Below are positions 1 through 5,816 of a stretch of DNA of 6,119 nt, piece after piece (within the stretch, counting starts at the first letter, position 1; the number at the start of each line of letters is the position of its first letter). The stretch covers positions 524,750 through 530,868 of the forward strand of contig CP070642.1 of assembly GCA_020354105.1 (NCBI GenBank), written 5' to 3'. Position numbers and translations under genes: made by a program. The DNA comes from Chloroflexota bacterium (GTDB lineage Bacteria; Chloroflexota; Dehalococcoidia; GIF9; UBA5629). The notes beneath the pieces were generated by a model that searched no databases, was not told where the DNA came from, and saw nothing but the letters and a program-made list of their open reading frames with translations.

Positions 1-1
1 C

Positions 2-751
2 GTCTGTTTCGATATCGGCAAGGCCCCGGACCAGATTATTTCGATAAATAACGTTCTGCTCTCACACGGGCACATGGACCACGCAGCGGGATTCGCATAC
101 TATCTGTCACAGCGGAATTTTTGCGACTTACCTGCCGGGACGATATTGGCACCCCAAAATCTCTTAGGGCCGATGAGAAAGATAATCGATGCCTGGAGTA
201 AGCTGGACGGCAATAATGTGCCCGCTAAGCTGGTCGGCGTAAAGCCGGGCGATGAGTACCAGGTGAAGCCGAATCTGTTCGTGCGAGTCTTTCCCACAAA
301 GCACAGCAATGGCTCCGTTGGATATAGCGTAATCGAAAAGCGAAAGAAGCTGAAGAGCGAGTATGCCGGACTCACAGGACCACAGATCGTCGAGCTCAAA
401 AGGAAGGGAGTCGTGATTGACTATCCGCTCGATATTCCAATTGTTACTTATATTGGCGACACTCAGTATGTTGATTTTTCACAATTGGATTACATCGTGG
501 ATAGCAAAATTTTGATTGCTGAGTGCACATTTTACGAAGTCGACCACACCGGCAGGGCTGAGGCCGGCAAGCATATGCACATTAACGAATTTGCACAGCT
601 AATCGAAAAACTGCAAAATGAGCATATCATTATCGCTCACACAACGCAGCGTACCCCCATGCGCGAGATTCGCAAGATACTGAAGGAGGCGTTGCCGCCG
701 GAGGCATACGGCCGTACAATCCTTCTAATGGACAGGCAATTTCGCCGCTAG
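2..751 (+). CDS. RNase Z-like metallo-beta-lactamase-fold hydrolase, 5'-partial
   Basis: The reading frame is open to the left edge, so this is the 3' part of a gene. The ATG at 74 lies inside the metal-binding motif and cannot be the start. Codons from position 2 read FDIGKAPDQI, then HGHMDH at 65-82, the classic HxHxDH zinc motif. Counting residues from the ATG at 74, other family signatures follow in order: PTKHSNGSVGYSVIEKR with His77 (third-site ligand, matching the H...GY..eE block of RNase Z), GDT with Asp129 (bridging ligand), KHMH at 167-169 (in place of the RNase Z GHST motif) and IIAHTTQRT with His189 (matching the HiSsRY ligand). All expected metal ligands are present, so the enzyme looks intact. 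RNase Z matures tRNA 3' ends in the cytoplasm, but this is a divergent relative and its substrate is not certain; it could be another phosphodiesterase or hydrolase of the fold. No signal peptide can be judged. It stops with TAG at 749-751 and converges on the PEP-CTERM gene. Confidence 0.85.
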   Translation, partial: VCFDIGKAPDQIISINNVLLSHGHMDHAAGFAYYLSQRNFCDLPAGTILAPQNLLGPMRKIIDAWSKLDGNNVPAKLVGVKPGDEYQVKPNLFVRVFPTKHSNGSVGYSVIEKRKKLKSEYAGLTGPQIVELKRKGVVIDYPLDIPIVTYIGDTQYVDFSQLDYIVDSKILIAECTFYEVDHTGRAEAGKHMHINEFAQLIEKLQNEHIIIAHTTQRTPMREIRKILKEALPPEAYGRTILLMDRQFRR

Positions 752-844
752 CGACTCCTGGGCATTGGGCATCCAAGAGTTGAAGCGCTACAAGAACCTT
801 GATTGCAGGTTTGCAGCCCCACATTCCGGCGGAGGTAATTTCCA

Positions 845-1459
845 CTACCTGCGTTTTCTCCGCAAGAATAGAGTCCCCAAGCCAATTAGAAGCAGAGTAG
901 TCGGTTCAGGTATAGGTATTTTGAAAGAGCTGTCTGTCCCTTCGAACTCTCCTGGTGAAAATTGTAAGGCTTGTGTCTCAAAGGAGAGGGCGTTTAGTAT
1001 GAAGCTTCTTGTCGTGTTAAGATCGAGACAAAACAAATACTCTTGGACAGGCGTACCATCCCATGTGAAGGCGTATCTAGCCATAATGTCTCCGACACTT
1101 AGAGCTTCAGTAGCTGGATCATTGGGACTGTCGCCAAACTCATAGCTGTTGCTACCTCGGGCTATCGCGGCTGCACCAACAGAATTCCCAAATATCCAAT
1201 AGCCGGGGTCAGCATCTACCACCAAGCTGCCCGCCTCGTCAAATGCTAACCCGCCGGGACCAGAGACTGTGATGGTAGCTTGAAATGCTGCCGCACTGAC
1301 TCCCATAGGGTCCAAAACTACAAGGTCAAAACTCAAGAGTCCACCTGGCGAAGCGGGCAAGACTACATTAGATGGACCTACCAAAACAGCTTGTGCCGGC
1401 ACGGCACAAAGCACGAAACTCACCACGAATACAACAGCCAATACCTTGCTCATCCTCAT
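845..1459 (-). CDS. PEP-CTERM sorting-domain secreted protein, beta-sandwich ectodomain
   Basis: A 204-residue exported protein. Residues 1-24 form a signal peptide: MRMSK, a hydrophobic run to about 20, then a PAQA cleavage site. The C-terminus is a textbook PEP-CTERM tail: PEP at 184-186, a hydrophobic span at about 188-199 and the basic end RRKRR at 200-204. In this family the tail is recognised and removed by an exosortase at the inner membrane, often for export to the surface or extracellular matrix. Residues 25-180 are predicted beta-rich, Gly/Ser/Ala-rich, with one Cys (144). They carry two phrases, VSAAAFQATITV (54-65) and GDIMARYAFTWDG (123-135), placed like the strand patterns of cohesin-like PEP-CTERM proteins; that similarity is faint. 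The ATG at 1459 is chosen over an upstream TTG (1477) because AGGGAGGA lies 5 nt ahead of it and overlaps the TTG-initiated extension. A second ATG at 1453 is spaced less well. It lies 253 bp downstream of the dockerin protease gene on the same strand. Its function beyond surface display is unknown. Confidence 0.9.
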   Translation of the reverse strand: MRMSKVLAVVFVVSFVLCAVPAQAVLVGPSNVVLPASPGGLLSFDLVVLDPMGVSAAAFQATITVSGPGGLAFDEAGSLVVDADPGYWIFGNSVGAAAIARGSNSYEFGDSPNDPATEALSVGDIMARYAFTWDGTPVQEYLFCLDLNTTRSFILNALSFETQALQFSPGEFEGTDSSFKIPIPEPTTLLLIGLGTLFLRRKRR

Positions 1460-1464
1460 AATAG

Positions 1465-1472
1465 TCCTCCCT
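1465..1472 (-). promoter_or_regulatory. Ribosome binding site deciding the PEP-CTERM protein start
   Basis: On the minus strand AGGGAGGA stands 5 nt before the ATG at 1459-1457. This strong Shine-Dalgarno match excludes the TTG at 1477 as start and favours the first of two nearby ATGs. Confidence 0.8.
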
Positions 1473-1497
1473 GCCAAATCAAGAGTAATTTCGGAAT

Positions 1498-1698
1498 CTA
1501 CAAACTCGCACTATGCGCCTCACGTGCCAAATACTCCTTTACAATGTCTGAGTCCAACAGATACTTCATAGGGTAACACTCGGAAATGTCAAGAGAATCT
1601 TTGGCTTTTCGTGTCTTCCTCGGCTCATTTCCTTTCTCGATCAGACTGACCTGGCCAGTCTCGGAGAAGTCTCTACCAGTGAGTTCTTGGGGTAGTCC
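1498..1698 (-). pseudogene. Protein-like open frame without a start, probable gene remnant
   Basis: Between the protease stop and the PEP-CTERM start, the minus strand holds one frame open for 66 codons, from just after TAA (1701-1699) to TAG (1500-1498). The product looks like real protein: it reads TGRDFSETGQVSLIEKGNEP, then RKTRKAKDSLDISECYP, then MKYLLDSDIVKEYLAREA. It is rich in Lys, Glu, Asp and Leu, unlike the Arg/Ser/Pro-rich shadows of neighbouring genes. No ATG occurs until 1569, after two thirds of the frame, and that ATG has no ribosome binding site. I do not recognise the family. The simplest reading is the 3' end of a lost gene left behind by deletion or rearrangement. Chance openness of a 66-codon frame remains possible. 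A short 23-residue translation from the ATG at 1569 is conceivable but unsupported. Confidence 0.35.
1565..1592 (-). promoter_or_regulatory. Candidate sigma70-type promoter for the PEP-CTERM gene
   Basis: Reading the minus strand, a perfect TTGACA (-35, 1592-1587) is followed after 16 nt by TATGAA (-10, 1570-1565, four of six matches to TATAAT). Transcription from here would give a leader of roughly 100 nt before the ATG at 1459. It implies the PEP-CTERM gene can be expressed independently of the protease gene upstream. The same bases also fall in a protein-like open frame (1498-1698), so the match may be partly fortuitous. Confidence 0.45.
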
Positions 1699-1712
1699 TT
1701 AAGGTCTTAAAG

Positions 1713-4700
1713 TCAACGTCGCGGCAAGGGATGATGGAACAGGCACGGATTGGTTACCGAGTTCTGCCCCATGTATCCTCGCCATACAAGGTTGGCAATT
1801 GCCCTATCAGCCGCGTTAACAACACCATCACAATTAAGATCACAGTCTCTGAGGGTGAAAGACCCTGCAGTTCCGTCGCGCCAGAAAGTATTTATGATCG
1901 CTCTGTCTGCGGCGTTCACCACTGTATCATTGTTGACATCTCCGAGAAGCGCTATGCCAAAGTCTATTTCCGCTGTGCCTGTGTTACCGTGCTCATTGCC
2001 GGTAACCTTCACTTTGATTCCAATAGGCTGTCCCGAGTCAGAGATGCCGTTTGGCTCGTCGCAGCCGCAGGCCGCGAAGGTACAATATGCATCAGTGGCC
2101 CCACATCCATCGATTGGCATCGGTCCTACACTGACATCGGAGGGAAATATCAATTCCCACTCGTGTGTATAGCTGCTGTTGTTCAATGGATCATCAATAA
2201 TCGTTGCACCGGCGCTGAGCGTTGAATCGGCATTTTCTTGAAGGTTCTGATACATCCACCGGTAATCCAAAGTTAGATCTACGGTTATTATGTCCTCTGT
2301 TCTGAATGACCAAGTCGGCCCTTCAGTCTGCCCACAATGATTCTTGGCGACGACTCTCCAGTAATACGTCGTCCCGCGTTGCAGTTGCTGTGGCTCTGGT
2401 TCACACCACGGTACTACCGCATTTTCGTACATCAAATGTAACTGGTCGCGATCAGTGCCTAAATACACATCAAAAGATGGAATCACAGCGCTGAACTCAG
2501 TAGCACGGGTGATCTGTTCCCAGTCTGGACAACCTACATCGTTAGGGCAAACATTCGAACGGTCACAAAGGCCGCTCACGTCAAATGATTCCACAAAGTC
2601 CTCCTGGCCGCTCACCAAAACTCCTTCTACCTCAAGCGTATTGGTGCTGAAAACCGGCGAACCAGAATTGGCCCCATAAGTGTCCAAGTTGGCCTGGAAG
2701 TAGCTTAGGTCGCTATTGTCACGGACGGCTCCACCACCAGCGTATTTCCGGGGAAGTCCTACTGGATGGCCAATCACCAGAAGCGGCTCACCATCCGGGA
2801 CAATACCGCTGTGCCTTACCTGCAGTGGGGTGTGCCCGGTCACCGCCCTGTCCAGTCGTATAAGCGCCATATCCGCGTTTCCCTCCTGGTGGGCGATGAC
2901 TTCCGTGCAGTAATAGATTTCGGACTCAGGAATTGTCACCACTGGTGTATCGGCATCGAGCATGACAAAGCTAAACACGGCAGCCATGCCTGCTGCACAA
3001 CAGTTGGCGTCCAAGCATGTATCTGGGCTGCAATTGTAGTCCAGGCAGTGGCCCGCAGTAGCTATGATGTCCGGGGCTACGAGGAACCCTGAGCAGAAAG
3101 CCGGGTTTGGCTGGTCGAGAAACGGCTCATCATCACAGAGCGGATTACCACTGTCTATCGGGTCTTGGTTCGTGTACCATTGCGCGAAGGTCTCATCCGG
3201 CAAGGAGACTGTCCCGTCACTATTGTAGGTTAGGTCAGCCGGGCATACCAGCGCGGCTGTCGAGTCGCCCACTGTCAAAATGTCCGGGTCTTGTACCTCA
3301 TACTCCTCGAGACGGTCGTCTTCTCCGTAAATGACCTTTGGCATTACAGTGCCTTTTGAAGCATACATAGCGGCCTTGTTGCTACTAACCTGGTATGCCT
3401 TGCTGGCGTTCCAGGAAAGGAGTGTATCACACGGCACGTCGTTGGCGTCATCCGCAGGGCTGGGACTGTCCGGTTCCGGCGGTAAGGTACAAGGACTACT
3501 GGTCACGGTGAGAATATAATCTCCCGTCGCTCCATCGTACCCAGCAACCCGGATAAGGTACGTGGCTCCACCGGTCATAAGCATTGTGATCTCCGATTGG
3601 GCATTGTCACACAGGTCATCATCACACGCTAACTCGGTCCCATCGCACTCATTGAAAACAGCCAACGTGGTATCAAATGTGCTGCCGGCGAGACTTATGG
3701 TAACCAAACCAGTGCTTGCAGGAGTATATGAATGCCACACATCCGCCGTGTCGTATGAGCCACAGCTACTCTCATAAGTCCCTGTTGCACCGGTCGTTGT
3801 ACCATTGTATGGCTGCCCTTCCATGACGATTATAGCGTCACTACAGTCATCATTCGGTGGCAAAATGCTGGAGATACTGAACCAGTCGCTGTAGTCATCA
3901 CAAGATGTATCTAGTGTCGAGCTTATTCTGATGCTGTAATCGTCGCTGGGTATCAGATCCGTAGGAACCTGCCAGTAGTAAGAGCCATCATCGTATGCAG
4001 GGGAAGCGATAGTCCGAACCCTAAATAGTCCCTTGTAAAGTTCGATCTCGACATCATTTCCAGGATTGCACTGGGTGTCCCATTCTATGTAATAGTATTT
4101 GCCCTTTTTCCACGAGTCGCTTCCCGAAGGAGATGTGACCGTAATAGAGCACGGGCATACGCTCTCTTCCCGGTATGCCAGGCAGTAGCTCATCGGTGTC
4201 GGATAACCCCAAAAATCAAAACCTAAGACGTGGAGATAGTAGTACCCATCTGAGGGGGGTGACCAATCCTCCTGGGCTGTTCCGATGGTGGAGTCATCCT
4301 GCCACAACGCGTCGAGGATAAACAGGAGGTTTCCTGAGTAATCAAACATCTTGAGGTCGCCATCGTCAGCGTCGCACCGTGCCCCTACTCCGTCGCCATC
4401 GTAGAGGCTGAAATTATACTTTCGATCAGCATACAGATACATCTTGTATACTTGGTAGTAATTCCAGTTTTTTCCTTCGGTACAGAAGCTGTCGCAGACT
4501 GTCAGCCAACCGGTAGAAGGGAGCAGCGTCTCGGTGTTCTGGTCAAATGACATCATATCATGCTCGGTTCTTACCCTCACTCGTCCAGAATAATTGCAAG
4601 TCGGGTAGTAAGTAAACGGAAACAACCAGAGACCGCTATCTGGATCATACTGAGAGTTACCCTGAGATGGAATGGCAGAACCGGCCTCAGGAGGAATCAC

Positions 4701-5294
4701 AGTGACTTCCACCCAGGCTTGAGTTGGTATTTCCCTATTCGGGTCGTCTGGATCCTCTTTAAACGTCGATACCACCAGTTCCTCCTGCGCGCCACAGCCT
4801 GTATGGTAGCGATCATCCAGATGGACCGTCCTCGTCTGCATTGACCCGAGAGTAGGGTCAGCCGTAATTGTCACATAGCTGCACTCGTCTTCGCAGGGAT
4901 TGTATCTCGTGCTTACCCACCACCAACCCGTACTAGAGTCACGCTGCGCATAGTCACTGCTCGGGTCCAGACTTCCGCAACCGGGTGACCTCGAAAAGTA
5001 AACTCTACTCGGAGAGCTTAAGAATGCGAACCGGACTTCAACTATATTCTCGGAGTAGGAGTCGGCCTGAATGTAGTGGTCGTGAGTGGCCGCGGTCTGA
5101 GTCTTCACATATACTTCGTTCTGTGCTTCGTTTCCACGGGGTCTTTTTGGCTGGTGCGAGTTGGATAGACGGTGAAGAATTGCTGCTGCCGGGTTCGGCT
5201 CTCGAGCCTTTGTCACAGGCTGGTCGGCGATCGTGAAAATGACGAGAGCGGCAACCTGAACGATAATCTTGGAAGCACATATACGCGACTTCAT
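1713..5294 (-). CDS. Secreted multidomain trypsin/V8-like serine protease with C-terminal dockerin
   Basis: 1193 residues. A signal peptide spans about 1-30 (basic MKSR, hydrophobic 10-23, likely cut after TKA). Domains in order: two diverged Ig-like beta repeats (about 82-159 and 191-258); a PPC-like beta domain (262-378); a Kre9/KNH-like domain (383-474, ITVTSPSGSDSWKKG...IEW); a second PPC-like domain (479-598, NDDCSDAI...AGYDGATGDYILTV); an Fn3-like domain split into 604-631 and 939-1000; between the halves a complete chymotrypsin-fold protease (653-938); a Cys-rich beta domain (1003-1115); and a type I dockerin (about 1116-1175). The triad is His749 (ATAGHC), Asp808 (NADMALIRLDR) and Ser877 (GANSGSP). 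The dockerin has two calcium loops, DVNNDTVVNAAD and DLNCDGVVNAAD. Many Cys residues suggest disulfides outside the cytoplasm. Dockerins bind cohesins, so the enzyme is probably tethered to a surface or extracellular scaffold. Substrate specificity cannot be read; the V8 Glu-specificity His is not apparent. The start at 5294 is fixed by AAGGAGGA 6 nt upstream. The protein-level calls are strong; boundaries of the N-terminal beta domains are approximate. Confidence 0.93.
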   Translation of the reverse strand: MKSRICASKIIVQVAALVIFTIADQPVTKAREPNPAAAILHRLSNSHQPKRPRGNEAQNEVYVKTQTAATHDHYIQADSYSENIVEVRFAFLSSPSRVYFSRSPGCGSLDPSSDYAQRDSSTGWWWVSTRYNPCEDECSYVTITADPTLGSMQTRTVHLDDRYHTGCGAQEELVVSTFKEDPDDPNREIPTQAWVEVTVIPPEAGSAIPSQGNSQYDPDSGLWLFPFTYYPTCNYSGRVRVRTEHDMMSFDQNTETLLPSTGWLTVCDSFCTEGKNWNYYQVYKMYLYADRKYNFSLYDGDGVGARCDADDGDLKMFDYSGNLLFILDALWQDDSTIGTAQEDWSPPSDGYYYLHVLGFDFWGYPTPMSYCLAYREESVCPCSITVTSPSGSDSWKKGKYYYIEWDTQCNPGNDVEIELYKGLFRVRTIASPAYDDGSYYWQVPTDLIPSDDYSIRISSTLDTSCDDYSDWFSISSILPPNDDCSDAIIVMEGQPYNGTTTGATGTYESSCGSYDTADVWHSYTPASTGLVTISLAGSTFDTTLAVFNECDGTELACDDDLCDNAQSEITMLMTGGATYLIRVAGYDGATGDYILTVTSSPCTLPPEPDSPSPADDANDVPCDTLLSWNASKAYQVSSNKAAMYASKGTVMPKVIYGEDDRLEEYEVQDPDILTVGDSTAALVCPADLTYNSDGTVSLPDETFAQWYTNQDPIDSGNPLCDDEPFLDQPNPAFCSGFLVAPDIIATAGHCLDYNCSPDTCLDANCCAAGMAAVFSFVMLDADTPVVTIPESEIYYCTEVIAHQEGNADMALIRLDRAVTGHTPLQVRHSGIVPDGEPLLVIGHPVGLPRKYAGGGAVRDNSDLSYFQANLDTYGANSGSPVFSTNTLEVEGVLVSGQEDFVESFDVSGLCDRSNVCPNDVGCPDWEQITRATEFSAVIPSFDVYLGTDRDQLHLMYENAVVPWCEPEPQQLQRGTTYYWRVVAKNHCGQTEGPTWSFRTEDIITVDLTLDYRWMYQNLQENADSTLSAGATIIDDPLNNSSYTHEWELIFPSDVSVGPMPIDGCGATDAYCTFAACGCDEPNGISDSGQPIGIKVKVTGNEHGNTGTAEIDFGIALLGDVNNDTVVNAADRAIINTFWRDGTAGSFTLRDCDLNCDGVVNAADRAIANLVWRGYMGQNSVTNPCLFHHPLPRR

Positions 5295-5374
5295 AATGAA
5301 TCCTCCTTCGTTCTATTCTCCAATCGCAATCGACAACACGCAAAAACCGCCACGAATTGTGGAAGATTCATCAT
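5291..5374 (-). CDS. Possible 27-codon leader ORF overlapping the protease start (ATGA)
   Basis: In the leader of the protease gene, AAGGGGAGG is followed at once by two consecutive ATGs (5374 and 5371). From there 27 codons run to a TGA at 5293-5291 that overlaps the protease ATG in the ATGA arrangement typical of translational coupling. The peptide begins MMNLPQFVAVFACC and becomes charged towards its end. The ribosome site is very close to the first ATG and better spaced for the second. Nothing in the peptide identifies a function. Because the protease has its own excellent ribosome site, this could be chance. Confidence 0.2.
   Translation of the reverse strand: MMNLPQFVAVFACCRLRLENRTKEDSL
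5301..5308 (-). promoter_or_regulatory. Ribosome binding site of the dockerin protease gene
   Basis: AAGGAGGA on the minus strand, 6 nt before the ATG at 5294-5292, is essentially a full anti-Shine-Dalgarno match with ideal spacing. It sets the start of the 1193-residue protein directly ahead of its signal peptide. Confidence 0.85.
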
Positions 5375-5397
5375 CCTCCCCTTGGTAAGATGTGTGC

Positions 5398-5426
5398 TTT
5401 CTATCAAATCAGGCACGGACAATCAA
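5398..5426 (-). promoter_or_regulatory. Weak promoter candidate for the dockerin protease gene
   Basis: On the minus strand TTGATT (5426-5421) is separated by 17 nt from TAGAAA (5403-5398). Each hexamer matches four of six consensus bases, and the flanks are AT-rich, unlike the coding DNA around. A start here would give a leader of about 95-100 nt. The match is modest, and the native sigma factor preference is unknown. Confidence 0.25.
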
Positions 5427-5438
5427 GAAAAACTTGTA

Positions 5439-5456
5439 GGATTTTTGGGATTTTTG
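5439..5456. repeat. Two tandem copies of a 9-bp unit (GGATTTTTG)
   Basis: The + strand reads GGATTTTTG twice, head to tail, at 5439-5447 and 5448-5456 (CAAAAATCC on the minus strand). It lies in the AT-rich stretch just upstream of the weak promoter candidate of the protease gene. This is where an activator half-site pair or UP-like element would lie, but two short copies can also arise by slippage. Confidence 0.5.
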
Positions 5457-5525
5457 AGAAATTTCTTTTGTGCAGCGCAATCCCTTTTTGTGAAGCGACT
5501 TAGGCCGGAAACGACCGACTCAAAG

Positions 5526-5816
5526 TCAGATAGGTGGCCGAGAATCGGTGAGCCAGAGGTCAACAAGCTCGTCGATTATGGCGGTGCCGGCGCACGTTAC
5601 CTTGTCGGCTACGCCCCAGTAGAGTTTCAATGTCCCATCGTCTTCGGGAACAGCTCCCCACGTAAAGACGACGTTATGGACGTAGCCAACCAGTTCCCAA
5701 GGATCCTCCGGGTGCAATATCCAGCGGCCCACAACGCCAAGTATGACCGCACGCCTGGAACAAGTCAGCTTAAGCCCTCGATCAGGTTCTCCTGGGGGCC
5801 ATACTGGCGACAGCAC
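5526..5816 (-). pseudogene. C-terminal remnant of a GH130 glycoside phosphorylase/hydrolase
   Basis: The frame opens at GTG (5816) and runs 96 residues. From about residue 21 it follows the C-terminal end of GH130 enzymes: ILHPEDPWELVGYVHNVVFT (33-52), WGAVPEDDGTLKLYWGVADK (53-72), then an IDELVDL ending (81-87). GH130 proteins are usually 300 residues or more, five-bladed beta-propellers that phosphorolyse or hydrolyse beta-mannosides. Here the blades holding the catalytic Asp and the phosphate-binding residues, including the conserved YHG segment, are missing. Several positions usually conserved in the tail also look changed: VPN is VHN, FTCGA is FTWGA, and GGADT is GVADK. The first 20 residues do not resemble the family, and the link before ILHPED seems shortened. 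I read it as a decaying fragment with no catalytic ability. A short functional derivative is possible but unlikely. The family assignment rests on motif memory, not on a search. Confidence 0.65.

Noticed and set aside
752..844. Bidirectional terminator between the two converging genes.
   Set aside because: No stem with a flanking T or A run could be found in these 93 bases; only loose direct copies of TGCAG occur.
765..1145. A 126-residue + strand frame opposite the PEP-CTERM gene.
   Set aside because: The minus strand has the PEP-CTERM tail in this interval; the + frame has no ribosome site or domain signal.
1404..1408. Cys18 in the PEP-CTERM protein's signal region as a lipoprotein lipobox.
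   Set aside because: The residue before the Cys is Leu, not Gly, Ala or Ser, and a clean PAQA signal peptidase I site follows.
1567..1569. MKYLLDSDIV as the N-terminus of a VapC-like PIN toxin, with an overlapping ATGA antitoxin upstream.
   Set aside because: The resemblance is limited to about ten residues, the frame ends after 23, the open frame continues upstream of the ATG without interruption, and no antitoxin-like sequence precedes it.
1643..1661. Inverted repeat AGACTG-(7 nt)-CAGTCT as a terminator for the protease gene.
   Set aside because: The six-pair stem is short and is followed on the minus strand by GATCGAGAAA rather than a T tract, so it does not fit an intrinsic terminator.
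1731..2225. Overlapping + strand open frames of 140-164 residues opposite the dockerin end of the protease.
   Set aside because: The minus strand carries unmistakable dockerin loops here; the + frames are antisense shadows with no recognisable content.
5503..5516. Small hairpin GGTCG-TTTC-CGGCC downstream of the GH130 remnant as a terminator.
   Set aside because: Five pairs including a G-U wobble and no following T run on the minus strand.
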